A DNA stretch of 64,000 nt from assembly GCA_963816795.1 (NCBI GenBank), contig CAWFLT010000001.1, positions 248,001 to 312,000 on the forward strand, in the 5' to 3' direction. Origin of the DNA: CAWFLT01 sp963816795. GTDB taxonomy: Bacteria; Acidobacteriota; Vicinamibacteria; Vicinamibacterales; SCN-69-37. Position numbers and translations under genes: made by a program. Below, piece by piece: positions 19,571 to 34,489 of the stretch; position 1 is the stretch's first letter, and the number at the start of each line of letters is the position of its first letter. The notes below the pieces were generated by a model. The model was not told the DNA's origin. It made no database searches and saw nothing but the letters and a program-made list of their open reading frames with translations.

Positions 19571-20863
19571 CTACTGCCGCACCCACTTCATCAACTCGGG
19601 CAGGGTTGGCGCCTTGCCCTGCATCAGCAGCCCGATCCTGAAGATACGCCCGGCCGCCCACATGAAGAAGACGGTGGACAACACCAGGATCAGGACGGCC
19701 AGGGCGATCTGCCAGACCGGCGGACCCGGCGGCATCACCATCCGCAGCATCATCGCGAATGGCGTCATCGTCGGAAAGAACGACATCCCGACCGCGAGCG
19801 GCGATTCTGGCGCGCGCATGACGACGAACGAACCGAGGTACGCGAGGATCACGAGGATCATCGCCGGCTGCAACATGCTCTGCGCGTCCTTGAGATCGGA
19901 GCACGCCGATCCCAGCGCGAGAAAGATCGATCCGAACATCAGCGCCGCACAGACGAGAAAGACCAGGAACCAGGCGATCAGCGCGGGATTGATCAGGTCC
20001 TGGCGGCCGGTTCGGAGCGCCGCGTAGGTGCCGCCGGAAAAGTACACCAGCGCCAGCAGTAACGAGACGCCCACGACGCCGAGCAGCTTGCCGGACAGCA
20101 GCTGGAATGGCGACACCGAGCCCAGCAGCACCTCGCTGATCTTGCTCATTTTCTCTTCGATGATCGCGTTGAGCAGATGCTGCGCGCTCGTCATCACCGC
20201 CATGAACATGAGAATCAGGAAGAAGAACGGGAAGACGAAGCGCGCGACTTCGTCCACTTCCTTGGCTTCGGATACCTTGCCGTCCGACGCCCGCTCGACC
20301 AACCCGAACGTCGTCAGCGGCGTGCGCGAGGTCAGTTTCGAGACGAGTGCGCGGTCGACCCCGGCGCCGTCGAACCGGCGTTTGGCGATCTCGTCGTTGA
20401 GGGTCGTGCGCAGCCAGTCGGGCAGCCGTTCGTACGACGTGTTTTCCGCGTAGTAGTGGACAGCCGCCTTCTGATCGGCGTCGAGCACGTTGGCGGGAAT
20501 GTCGACGAAGGCGAAGAGCTCCTTCTTCCGCACCTGATCGGACAGCTCCACCTTGATGTCGTCGACCGTCCTGCCGGCGAGATCGACCCGCTTCGGGACG
20601 AAGTGCGGCCCGGTCTGGGTCGTCCCGCTGCCGCTCTTGTCGTTGTGCGTCCCGGCGGCGGTCGCGATCGCGTCGTAGAACATGCCGCTCGGGTCGAGCA
20701 CGGCAAACCCCCGGGTTTCCGTGTCCGCGTGCCGCTCGGCGTAACTCATGAAAATGAAGAAGCCGAACATCAAGACCGGCATCAGAAAGATGCCGATGAT
20801 GAACGCCTTGGTCTTGACGAGCGTCAGAAACTCCGACTGGGCAATCGTCAGCACGCGCTTCAT
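19571..20863 (-). CDS. ABC-2 type permease, NatB-like
   Basis: 430 residues, intact. One N-terminal membrane helix (AFIIGIFLMPVLMFGFFIF), a large extracytoplasmic domain of about 150 residues, then about five more helices (FPFFFLILMFMAVMTSAQHL; LLGVVGVSLLLALVYFSGG; LIAWFLVFLVCAALMFGSIF and two near the C-terminus). The motif NAIIEEKMSKISEVLLGSV is typical of NatB/YhaP-like exporters. The start overlaps the ATPase gene by four bases (ATGA), so the two are translationally coupled. The substrate is unknown; the family includes sodium and peptide or antibiotic exporters. Confidence 0.88.
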   Translation of the reverse strand: MKRVLTIAQSEFLTLVKTKAFIIGIFLMPVLMFGFFIFMSYAERHADTETRGFAVLDPSGMFYDAIATAAGTHNDKSGSGTTQTGPHFVPKRVDLAGRTVDDIKVELSDQVRKKELFAFVDIPANVLDADQKAAVHYYAENTSYERLPDWLRTTLNDEIAKRRFDGAGVDRALVSKLTSRTPLTTFGLVERASDGKVSEAKEVDEVARFVFPFFFLILMFMAVMTSAQHLLNAIIEEKMSKISEVLLGSVSPFQLLSGKLLGVVGVSLLLALVYFSGGTYAALRTGRQDLINPALIAWFLVFLVCAALMFGSIFLALGSACSDLKDAQSMLQPAMILVILAYLGSFVVMRAPESPLAVGMSFFPTMTPFAMMLRMVMPPGPPVWQIALAVLILVLSTVFFMWAAGRIFRIGLLMQGKAPTLPELMKWVRQ

Positions 20864-21786
20864 TTGGCCACCTGGACGGAATCGGTCAGCTCATCTTCGC
20901 TCGGCCGCGCGATGCGGACGAAGATGTCGTGCAGTGACGGCTTGGTGATCTCGAAGTGCGTCACCGCCGATCGTTCGAGGAGCCGGCGGAGGAACGACTG
21001 CGGATCGCCCTTCAACCGCAGATCCTGGAAATTGCCGTGATCGTTGACCGCCTCGACATCCGGCAGCGCGCCCAGTCCTGCCGCGCCCGCCGCCGTCCGG
21101 ACCCGGACCGTATCCTGCCCGTAGCGCGCCTGGATCTCGTCGAGCGACCCGTCGAGCACCTTGTTGCCCTTGAAGATCATGAAGATCCGATCGCACATGC
21201 GCTCGGCCGCCCCCATGTCGTGGGTCGAGAAGACGACCGTCGTCCCGTCGCGCCGCAACTCGAAGACCGCGTCGCGGAGCGATTCGGCGTTGACCGGATC
21301 GAGTCCTGAGAACGGCTCGTCGAGAATCAGCAGCCGGGGCTTGGAGACGATGGCGGCGATGAACTGCACCTTCTGCGCCATGCCCTTCGACAGCTGATCG
21401 ATCCGCTTGTCCGCCCAGTCGAGCAGCTGCAACCGGCCGAGCCAGTGCTGAATCACCGGATCGAGCTCGGCCTGACTTCGGCCCTTGAGTTTTCCGTAGT
21501 ACCGGAGCAGGCGGCGGACGGACATCTTCTTGTAGAGCCCGCGCTCCTCGGGCAGGTAGCCGACGGCGTCTCGCACGGCGCCTGAGCTCTGCTGGCCGAG
21601 GACGCTGATCTGGCCGCTGTCGGGCAGGATGATGTTCATAATCATCCGGATCGTCGTCGTCTTGCCCGAGCCGTTGGGTCCGATGAATCCGTAGATCGAT
21701 CCGTCGGGCACCTCGAGCGACAGGTCGTTGACGGCCCGATGGGATCCGAACGTTTTGCTGACGCCGTGTATCTCGATCGCGTTCAT
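20860..21786 (-). CDS. ABC transporter ATP-binding protein, NatA-like
   Basis: 308 residues, intact. Walker A GPNGSGKTTT, signature LSKGMAQKVQF (a degenerate LSGGQ, normal for NatA-type ATPases), Walker B LLILDEPFSGLDP and the switch His in VVFSTHDMG. The last 80 residues form the DUF4162-like C-terminal extension common in ABC-2 export ATPases. It energises the permease encoded directly downstream. Its start faces the act operon across a 259-base spacer. Confidence 0.9.
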   Translation of the reverse strand: MNAIEIHGVSKTFGSHRAVNDLSLEVPDGSIYGFIGPNGSGKTTTIRMIMNIILPDSGQISVLGQQSSGAVRDAVGYLPEERGLYKKMSVRRLLRYYGKLKGRSQAELDPVIQHWLGRLQLLDWADKRIDQLSKGMAQKVQFIAAIVSKPRLLILDEPFSGLDPVNAESLRDAVFELRRDGTTVVFSTHDMGAAERMCDRIFMIFKGNKVLDGSLDEIQARYGQDTVRVRTAAGAAGLGALPDVEAVNDHGNFQDLRLKGDPQSFLRRLLERSAVTHFEITKPSLHDIFVRIARPSEDELTDSVQVAK

Positions 21787-21888
21787 GGCGGGGTCATCCT
21801 ATCGCCGTGCAAGATAGTGCCTGTTTTGCGATGAGCGTGTGCAATATAGAGCATGTGTGGCAGCGTTGCGAGCCCGGCGCGGGACGGG

Positions 21889-21921
21889 TTGACAGGATTG
21901 TGAAAGATTTCACATTATAGA
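21889..21921 (+). promoter_or_regulatory. Putative act-operon promoter with CRP/FNR-like palindrome
   Basis: TTGACA at 21889-21894 is followed after 18 bases by CATTAT (21913-21918), or after 21 by TATAGA (21916-21921). Between them lies the perfect inverted repeat TGTGAAAGATTTCACA (21899-21914), matching the TGTGA-N6-TCACA consensus of CRP-family regulators. A site between -35 and -10 would be expected to repress. The distance to the actA ATG is about 125 bases. Confidence 0.6.
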
Positions 21922-22045
21922 GCGCCGCGGAACCGCCGCCCGGGGTCCGTCGCCCACCCGAGCGTCTTTTCCCTGGCCGTCAGTACGCGCGACGTGCCTG
22001 TTATTCGGCGAAAGATCAATGTAGGCTTAGGGCGCCGCGCCTGCT

Positions 22046-22756
22046 ATGAGTCAGATTTTTCCTCGTCAAGCGAATGCCCTGGCCCGCTCGAGTATCGCCG
22101 TCGTCCTGACCCTCGTGGCCGTCGGCGGCTGGCTGGTCTTTACCCTGATGCGGTCCTCCTGGGCGACCAAGCAGAACGAGTTCGTCGAGCAGCCGATTCA
22201 GTTCAGCCACGCGCACCACGTCGGCGGCGTCGGGCTCGACTGCCGCTACTGTCATACGTCGGTCGAGAAATCTGCGTTCGCCGGAATTCCGCCCACCAAG
22301 ACGTGCATGAACTGTCATGCGAATCTGTGGACGACGGCCCCAATCCTGGAGCCGGTCCGGGCGAGCTTCCGCAATGACACGCCGTTGACCTGGACTCGGG
22401 TAAACGACCTACCTGACTTCGTTTATTTCAATCATCAGATTCACGTCCGTCAGGGCGTCGGCTGCGTCACCTGCCACGGGCCGGTTGACAAGATGCCGCT
22501 CATGTATCAGGCCGAATCGCTCCTGATGGAGTGGTGCCTGGACTGCCATCGCGCGCCAGAGAAGTACCTGCGGCCGCGCGAGGAAGTGTTCAACGTCGGC
22601 TACGAGCAGCCCCGGTCGGATCGGCCAGTGTCGGTGCGCGTGGGCGCCGAGACGCGGCAGTTCACGACCCAGCTGGAGCTCGGACGGTTCCTGAAGGAGT
22701 CGTACCGGGTCTCGAGTCTCGAACACATGACGAACTGCGGAGTCTGCCACCGCTGA
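22046..22756 (+). CDS. actA: Alternative Complex III pentaheme cytochrome c subunit ActA
   Basis: 236 residues, intact. One N-terminal membrane anchor (SIAVVLTLVAVGGWLVFTLM), then five CxxCH heme sites: CRYCH, CMNCH, CVTCH, CLDCH and CGVCH. This heme count and the position at the head of actBCDEF identify ActA. It faces the periplasm and passes electrons from menaquinol oxidation to downstream cytochromes. It is the first gene after the CRP-like promoter. Confidence 0.93.
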   Translation: MSQIFPRQANALARSSIAVVLTLVAVGGWLVFTLMRSSWATKQNEFVEQPIQFSHAHHVGGVGLDCRYCHTSVEKSAFAGIPPTKTCMNCHANLWTTAPILEPVRASFRNDTPLTWTRVNDLPDFVYFNHQIHVRQGVGCVTCHGPVDKMPLMYQAESLLMEWCLDCHRAPEKYLRPREEVFNVGYEQPRSDRPVSVRVGAETRQFTTQLELGRFLKESYRVSSLEHMTNCGVCHR

Positions 22757-22848
22757 AAGGGTGACTCGTCTCTTCCGCGAGTTGCGCCGGGCCGCAGGGT
22801 CTGGCCGGCTTGCGCCGGACCGGGCCGGAACCCGAACACACGAACCCT

Positions 22849-25940
<3,092 letters not shown>

Positions 25941-27344
25941 ATGAGCGCAGCGCAGATTCCGACGGGTCCACCCCGGGAAGTGGACACGGTCATCGCGCCG
26001 GGACATTCGTTCCGGTCGATCACTGACAAGCTGACGTCGATCGTCCTCACGAAGAACACGCCGACCGCGTGGTTCTTCTTCGTGGCGTTCGGCTTCACGT
26101 TCATGATGATGCTCTTCCTGGCGCTGACGTATCTGTTGGCCAAGGGCATTGGAATCTGGGGCAACAACGTCCCGGTCGGCTGGGCGTTCGACATCATCAA
26201 TTTCGTCTGGTGGATCGGCATCGGCCACGCCGGCACGCTGATCTCCGCCATTCTGCTGCTCTTCCGCCAGGACTGGCGCACATCGATCAACCGCTTCGCC
26301 GAAGCGATGACCCTCTTCGCCGTGCTCTGCGCGGCGCTCTTCCCGCTCGTGCACACCGGCCGTCCGTGGCTGGCCGCCTACTGGCTGTTCCCGTACCCGA
26401 ACACGATGACGCTGTGGCCGAATTTCCGCAGCCCGCTCATCTGGGACGTCTTCGCGGTCTCCACGTATGGCACGGTCTCGCTGTTGTTCTGGTCGATCGG
26501 TCTGATTCCCGACCTGGCGACCTTCCGCGACCGGGCGCAGCATCCGGTGTTGAAGAAGGTGTACGGCCTGCTGGCGATGGGTTGGCGCGGGTCGGCGCGG
26601 CATTGGGCGCGCTACGAAAAGGCGTACCTGCTGCTCGCCGGCCTCTCGACGCCGCTGGTGCTCTCCGTGCACACGGTCGTCAGCTTCGACTTCGCGGTCT
26701 CGGTGCTGCCGGGCTGGCACGCCACGATCTTCCCGCCCTACTTCGTCGCCGGCGCCATCTATGCCGGCTTCGCGATGGTGTTGACGCTCGCCATTCCGCT
26801 TCGGGCGATGTTCAAGCTGCACGACTTCATCACGATGCGGCACATCGAGAACATGGCCAAGGTCACGCTGGTGACCGGGCTGGTGGTCGTCTACGGCTAC
26901 CTCTGCGAGGCGTTCTTCGGCTGGTACAGCGCCAACGAATACGAGCGGTTCATGTTGAAGAACCGCGTCTACTACGGGCCATACGCGTGGTCGTACTGGC
27001 TCCTCTTGATCTGCAACTTCATCGTGCCGCAGCTGCTGTGGTCGAAGCGGATGCGCCGGAACATCGGCGTGCTGTTCACCGTGTGCATGTTCATCAACGT
27101 CGGCATGTGGCTCGAGCGGTTCGTCATCATCGTGACGAGCCTCCACCGCGACTTCCTGCCGTCGTCGTGGGACATGTACTACCCGACGATCTGGGACTTC
27201 ATGACGCTGGCCGGCACGATCGGCCTCTTTACCACCCTGATGTTCCTGTTCGTCCGGGTGCTGCCGATGATCGCGATCTTCGAGATGCACACGCTGCTGC
27301 CGCAGTCGCAGGCGAAGCCGAAGGATGAAGGGGGCGCGCACTGA
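25941..27344 (+). CDS. actC: Alternative Complex III NrfD-like quinol-binding subunit ActC
   Basis: 467 residues, intact, directly abutting actB and overlapping actD by one base. About ten membrane helices, with conserved ActC stretches WWIGIGHAGTLISAILLL and GRPWLAAYWLFPYPNTM, and charged residues in FRQDWRTSINRFAEAM. ActC binds menaquinol and is proposed to take part in proton translocation. The His and Asp/Glu residues within helices are consistent with the family. Confidence 0.93.
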   Translation: MSAAQIPTGPPREVDTVIAPGHSFRSITDKLTSIVLTKNTPTAWFFFVAFGFTFMMMLFLALTYLLAKGIGIWGNNVPVGWAFDIINFVWWIGIGHAGTLISAILLLFRQDWRTSINRFAEAMTLFAVLCAALFPLVHTGRPWLAAYWLFPYPNTMTLWPNFRSPLIWDVFAVSTYGTVSLLFWSIGLIPDLATFRDRAQHPVLKKVYGLLAMGWRGSARHWARYEKAYLLLAGLSTPLVLSVHTVVSFDFAVSVLPGWHATIFPPYFVAGAIYAGFAMVLTLAIPLRAMFKLHDFITMRHIENMAKVTLVTGLVVVYGYLCEAFFGWYSANEYERFMLKNRVYYGPYAWSYWLLLICNFIVPQLLWSKRMRRNIGVLFTVCMFINVGMWLERFVIIVTSLHRDFLPSSWDMYYPTIWDFMTLAGTIGLFTTLMFLFVRVLPMIAIFEMHTLLPQSQAKPKDEGGAH

Positions 27345-27895
27345 TGGCGCATCACGCGGAATCCACGACGCCGTACTACGCGCTGATGGCGGAGTTCGAC
27401 TCCGCCGACGCGCTGCTCACCGCGGCGACCGCCGTCGGCAAGGCGGGCTATGCCAGGACCGACGCGTTCTCGCCGTTCCCGATTCACGGCCTGGCGGAGG
27501 CGCTCGGCTTCCGCGAGCGCAAGGTCGCGCCGATCGTCCTGATGGGCGGCATTACCGGCATGCTCGCCGGCTACGGCCTCGAGTACTGGTCGCAGGTCAT
27601 CGCCTACCCGCTCAACATCGGCGGCCGGCCGTACCACTCGTGGGTGTCGTTCATCCCGCCGGCATTCGAGACCACGATTCTGTTTGGCGCGTTTGCCGCG
27701 GTGTTCGGGATGCTGGCGCTGAACGGCCTGCCGCAGCCCTATCACCCGGTGTTCAACCACGAGCGGTTTTCACACGCGAGCTCTGACGGGTTCTTCCTCG
27801 CCATCGAAGCCGCCGACTCGAAGTTCGACGCGCACGCGACGCGTCAGTTCCTCGCCGGCCTCAACGCGCGAGAGGTGGTGGAAGTTGCTCACTAG
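27344..27895 (+). CDS. actD: Alternative Complex III subunit ActD (DUF3341)
   Basis: 183 residues, intact. A soluble N-terminal domain (YYALMAEFDSADALLTAA; GYARTDAFSPFPIHGLAEAL) is followed by two membrane helices (IVLMGGITGMLAGYGLEYW; TILFGAFAAVFGMLALNGL) and a short C-terminal soluble part. This matches DUF3341, the ActD subunit that packs at the membrane face of the complex. Its stop overlaps the start of actE by 11 bases. Confidence 0.92.
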   Translation: MAHHAESTTPYYALMAEFDSADALLTAATAVGKAGYARTDAFSPFPIHGLAEALGFRERKVAPIVLMGGITGMLAGYGLEYWSQVIAYPLNIGGRPYHSWVSFIPPAFETTILFGAFAAVFGMLALNGLPQPYHPVFNHERFSHASSDGFFLAIEAADSKFDAHATRQFLAGLNAREVVEVAH

Positions 27896-28538
27896 ACAGT
27901 CAACAACTTCGTCAGGCACCAGGTTGGCGCTGATCGGAAGCCTTGTTCTCGCGTCGTTCGGATCAGCCGCCTGCCGCCAGGACATGCACGACGCCCCGCG
28001 CTACGACCCGCTCGAGAGCAGCGCGGTGTTGCCCAAGGGCAGCTCGGCGCAGCCGCTCGTGGCCGGCACGGTACCGCGCGGCATGTTGAACGAGGACGAG
28101 CACCTCAACACCGGCAAGGTCGGCGGCGCGCCGGTGCCGACGTTCCCGTTTGCGATCACGCGCGCGGATCTCGACCGCGGCGAGGAGCGTTACAACATCT
28201 ACTGCTCGCCGTGCCACAGCAAGACCGGCGACGGCAACGGCATGGTCGTCCAGCGCGGCTACCGGCGCGCGGCCTCGTACCACATCGATCGGCTGCGCGC
28301 CGCGCCGCCCGGGTACTTCTATGACGTCATCACCAGCGGCTTCGGCGCCATGCCCGACTACCGCGCACAGGTGACGGTCGAGGATCGGTGGCGCATCGTC
28401 GCCTACATCAAGGCGCTGCAGCTCGCACACACGGCGACGGCCGCGGATGTTCCGACGGCCGAGCTCGAGCGGCTCAAGAGCGGCAAGCCAGCGACGCCGG
28501 CAGCGGCCGGCGGTCACGAGAAGGGCGGACAGCAGTAA
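27885..28538 (+). CDS. actE: Alternative Complex III monoheme cytochrome c lipoprotein ActE
   Basis: 217 residues. A TTG start at 27885 lies within the last codons of actD, behind GGTGGTGGAAG. Lipoprotein signal ALIGSLVLASFGSAAC, with the Cys as lipid anchor. One heme site CSPCH and a distal Met ligand probably in FGAMPDYRAQ. The C-terminal tail is Ala/Pro/Gly-rich. ActE accepts electrons from ActA and hands them to the oxidase encoded downstream. Confidence 0.9.
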   Translation: MLTRQSTTSSGTRLALIGSLVLASFGSAACRQDMHDAPRYDPLESSAVLPKGSSAQPLVAGTVPRGMLNEDEHLNTGKVGGAPVPTFPFAITRADLDRGEERYNIYCSPCHSKTGDGNGMVVQRGYRRAASYHIDRLRAAPPGYFYDVITSGFGAMPDYRAQVTVEDRWRIVAYIKALQLAHTATAADVPTAELERLKSGKPATPAAAGGHEKGGQQ

Positions 28539-29754
28539 TGGCGGTCGGACACGGACATCTGGACGACGCGACGCTGCTGTCGCGGCCGACGGCGGAGATC
28601 GCGCGGCTGGGCTCGCGCGCACAGATGCTCGGTGTGGCGGGCCTGATCCTCTCAGTGGTCGGGTTCTTCGTCGCCGGCGACGCCTTCTGGCAGTCGTACC
28701 TGATCGCCTACTTCTTCTGGACCGGCATCACAATTGGCTCGCTCGCGCTGCTGATGCTGCAGTACCTCTCGGGCGGCGCCTGGGGACTGGTGTCACGCCG
28801 CGTCTTCGAGGCTTCCACCCGCACGCTGCCGCTGCTCGCGGTGCTGTTCATGCCGATCTGGCTGAAGCTGCCCGTGCTGTACATGTGGGCACGTCCGGAA
28901 GCGGCCACCGACGAGATCATTCACCAAAAGGCGGCGTACCTGAACGAGCCGTTCTTCGTGATCCGCGCGGTGCTCTTCTTCGTCGTCTGGGGCACGCTCA
29001 CCTATCTGCTGACGAAGTGGTCGAAGGAGCAGGACGAGCAGCCGGCGCGGCCGGCCGGCCAAAGCGATCCGAAGTTCGGCGTCCTGTCGGGGCCTGGCCT
29101 CGTGCTCTACGTCATCAGCGATCACGTTCATGAGCATCGACTGGGTCATGTCGCTCGACCCGCACTGGTACTCGACGATCTTCGGCGTGCTGACGCTCGG
29201 CGGCCAGGGACTGTCGACGTTCGCGTTCACGATTGTCATCCTGTCGCGGCTGAAAGCGTTCGCGCCGATGTCGCACGTGCTGAAGGCCGATCACTTCCAC
29301 GACCTCGGCAAGCTGATGTTCGCCTTTACGATGCTGTGGGCGTACTTCAGCGTCTCGCAGTTGCTGATCATCTGGTCCGCCAACCTGCCCGAGGAGATTC
29401 CGTTCTATCTCGAGCGCCTGCATGGGCCGTGGTACGTCGTCTCGGTCGTGCTGCTGCTCGGCCAGTTCGTCGCGCCGTTCATCCTGCTGCTGTCGCGCCG
29501 GTTCAAGCGCGACTCCCGCATCGTCAGCCGGATCGCCGTGGTCGTGCTGATCATGCGCGTCGTCGACATCACCTGGAACATCGGGCCGGTGTTCCGCCAC
29601 GAGGGATCGGCGATTTCCTGGATCGACTTCGCCGTGGTCCTCGGCATGGGCGGACTGTGGTTGTGGCTGTTCTTCCGGAACCTCGCCGTCACGGCCGCTG
29701 CTGCCGGTCAGGGATCCGTACTTCAAGGACGTGATTTCCAATGGCGGACACTAA
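28538..29754 (+). CDS. actF: Alternative Complex III NrfD-like subunit ActF
   Basis: About 405 residues, ten predicted helices. ATG overlaps the actE stop (TAATG). Conserved parts: WQSYLIAYFFWTGITIG, FMPIWLKLPVLYMWARP, FMSIDWVMSLDPHWYSTI, HFHDLGKLMFAFTMLWAYF. Two frame breaks are wobble doublets: AT[CA] near 29121 (both Ile) and GT[CA] near 29695 (both Val). With them repaired the protein ends VRDPYFKDVISNGGH and stops at 29752-29754, overlapping the next gene by 14 bases. It is a second quinone-site-type subunit of the complex. Confidence 0.9.
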
Positions 29755-30170
29755 ACACCATCCTCATCACCAGCCGTCGCCGCTGCCCGTCGAAGGCGAC
29801 GGCATCAGCTACAGCGGCATCGTCTGGTTCGTCGTCGTCCTGACGGGCACGACGGTCGCCTGTCAGTTGCTGGTGGTCGGCCTGTTCGCGTATCTCGATC
29901 ACCGCCAGGTCAAGAACGACACGCCGCGGTCGGCGCTGGCGGCGCCTGCGGGCCAGGCCCCCCCGGGGCCGGCGCTGTTGACCGACGAACCGGCCAACCT
30001 GCTGACCTTCCGTCAGGGCGAACAGCGCGCCCTGACGACGTACGACTGGATCGACAAGGATGCGGGGACGGTGCGGCTGCCGATCGAGCGCGCGAAGGAA
30101 CTGGTCATCGAGCGCGGCTTGCCAGTGCGTGGCAGCGACGCCGGCGCCGAGAACGCGCAAGATCAAATAG
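29741..30170 (+). CDS. Small single-helix membrane protein of the ACIII-oxidase operon
   Basis: About 143 residues after repair of GG[CA] near 30133, which moves the frame to RTRKIK and a TAG at 30168-30170. His/Pro-rich N-terminus (KHHPHHQPSPLPVEGD), one membrane helix (GIVWFVVVLTGTTVACQLLV), then a periplasmic part with EPANLLTFRQGEQRALTTYD and IERAKELVIERGLP. Genes of this size and layout sit between actF and the oxidase in other act clusters, but I do not know a function. AAGGA lies about ten bases before the ATG. It is not an ActG homologue that I can confirm. Confidence 0.7.
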
Positions 30171-30320
30171 AGCACGAAGAAGATGAAGCAGGACTAGAAG
30201 GCTCGGAGAAGAACATGCACTTGCGAGATCGCGACAACGTCAGAATCGAGCGCGCTGCGCGCGTCCGGGCGTGTTGTCCATGTCTTCACCGTGTCCTCAT
30301 CGTGCCTTCACGTTGTTCTC
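30171..30320. repeat. Inverted array (GAAGNNG / CTTCNNC words) overlapping the SCO start
   Basis: It begins right after the TAG at 30170. Left arm 30171-30216: AGCACGAAGAAGATGAAG and GGAGAAGAACATG. Right arm 30278-30320: CATGTCTTCACCGTG, TCCTCATCGTGCC, TTCACGTTGTTC. The arms are imperfectly complementary around a spacer of about 60 bases. The right arm encodes the N-terminal residues of the SCO protein. Confidence 0.65.
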
Positions 30321-31148
30321 TTCCGGGCACGGCGGCCGCTCAGCCGTCGAGTCCGAAGTATGTACCGCCGCCAGGCAAGGCGGCGTCAGAGCAGATCCCG
30401 ATGCTCAAGGACGTCGGCATCGATCAGAAGCTGAACGAGAAGATCCCGCTCGACCTGTCGTTCACCGACGAGGCGGGCCAGGAGGTCACGCTCGGCCAGT
30501 ACTTCGGCAAGCGGCCGGTGTTGCTCGCGCTCGTGTATTACGAGTGCCCGATGCTCTGCACGCAGGTGCTGCACGGGCTGGTCGGGTCGCTCGAAGGCAT
30601 GTCGTTCACTGCCGGCAAGGAGTTCGACGTCGTCTTCGTGAGCTTCGATCCCGGCGAGACGCCGACGATGGCCGCCGAGCGAAAGCAGTACTTTCTCCGC
30701 CGCTACGACCATCCTGAGGCGGCGCCCTACGTGCACTTCCTGACCGGACGCGAGTCGTCGATCAAGGCGCTGACGTCGGCGGTCGGTTTCCGCTACGCCT
30801 ACGATGCGCAGATCGATCAGTACGCCCATCCGGCCGCGATCACGCTGCTGACGGCGGACGGACGGATCTCGCGGTACCTCTACGGCATCGAGTTCGCGCC
30901 AAAGGATCTGAAGCTCGGCCTCGTCGAGGCGGCGGACGACAAGATCGGATCGCTCGTCGATCAGATGCTGCTCTTCTGCTACCACTACGATCCGGAATCG
31001 GGCAAGTACGGGCTGGCGATCATGAACATGGTCAGGCTGGCAGGCGCGCTGACGGTCATCGTGCTTGGCGCGTCGGTGTTCTGGAGCCTGCGGCGCGAGC
31101 GCCGCCAGACACAACGCGGTCCGGACGACCGCCACGGGTATCCGCTAG
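30271..31148 (+). CDS. SCO1/SenC copper chaperone for cytochrome oxidase
   Basis: About 293 residues with a thioredoxin-like fold. Copper ligands CPMLC and the distant His in YAHPAAITLL are present, plus VFVSFDPGETP and a C-terminal membrane helix (GLAIMNMVRLAGALTVIVLG). GTG 30271 or ATG 30280 open a frame whose first residues come from the array; TC[CG] near 30323 (both Ser) joins it to GTAAAQPSSPKY. AC[AC] near 31111 restores the C-terminus and the TAG at 31146-31148, adjacent to the coxB ATG. It delivers copper to the CuA site of the subunit encoded next. The N-terminal export signal is unclear. Confidence 0.83.
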
Positions 31149-32114
31149 ATGTCGACTTCCTTTCCCCTGTTCCCGCCCAGCGCGTCGTCGGTGGCGACGG
31201 AGATGGACCTGCTCTATCTCTTCATCGCCGCCGTGAGCGCGTTTTTCACCGTGCTGGTCACGGCGCTGGTCGTGTTCTTCACGATCAAGTACAAGCGCCG
31301 CCATCCGGACGACGTCGGCGCGGACATTCACGGATCGCTGGCACTCGAACTGACGTGGACGTTCATCCCGTTCGTCCTCTCGATGGTCATGTTCGTCTGG
31401 GGCGCGAAGCTGTTCTTCGACCTGGCGCGGCCGCCCGCGGACGCGATGGACATCTTCGTCGTCGGCAAGCAGTGGATGTGGAAAGTCCAGCATCCGGACG
31501 GGCATGCGCGAGATCAACCAGATGCACGTCCCGATCGGCCGGCCGGTCCGCCTCACGCTGGGTTCCGAGGACGTGCTGCACGACTATTCGATTCCGGCGT
31601 TCCGCGTGAAGATGGACGTGGTCCCCGGCAAGCTGACGACGATGTGGTTCAAGGCGACCGTGCCCGGCACGTATCACCTGTTCTGCGCCGAGTACTGCGG
31701 CACGAAGCACTCGGGCATGATCGGCGAGGTCATCGTGATGACGCCGCAGGACTACGACGCCTGGCAGCGCGCGCCGGCGGCCGGCTCGACCGGCACCGGC
31801 GGCACAGAACGGCGAGCGGCTGTTCACCGACTACGCGTGCATCACCTGCCACAAGGCGGACTCGACGCGGCCGCGGCCCGACGCTGCACGGCGTCTTCGG
31901 CAGCCGGTTGAGCTGGCCGACGGCCGGACGGTGATGGCCGACGAGAACTACCTTCGCGAATCGATCATGAACTCGCAGGCCAAGGTCGTGAAGGGCTATC
32001 AGCCATCATGCCGGCGTTCCAGGGCATGGTGAGCGAAGAGAACCTGCTGCAGCTCATCGCCTACATCAAGACGCTGAAAGCGCGTCGGCGACGCCGGCGC
32101 CGGCAGGCAAGTAG
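31149..32114 (+). CDS. coxB: Cytochrome c oxidase subunit II with fused cytochrome c domain (caa3 type)
   Basis: About 320 residues. Two membrane helices (YLFIAAVSAFFTVLVTALVV; FIPFVLSMVMFVWGAKLF), the WMWKVQHPDG block, and the CuA site CAEYCGTKHSGM. A C-terminal cytochrome c domain carries CITCHKAD and a Met ligand in PIMPAFQGM. Six or more consensus indels were found: GG[GC], GG[CA], AC[GC], and missing third bases in CGN and CCN. All are synonymous or wobble events. Stop TAG at 32112-32114. The heme c domain marks a caa3-type oxidase that takes electrons directly from a cytochrome such as ActE. Confidence 0.9.
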
Positions 32115-32121
32115 GTCATTT

Positions 32122-34482
<2,361 letters not shown>

Positions 34483-34489
34483 GGCACGC

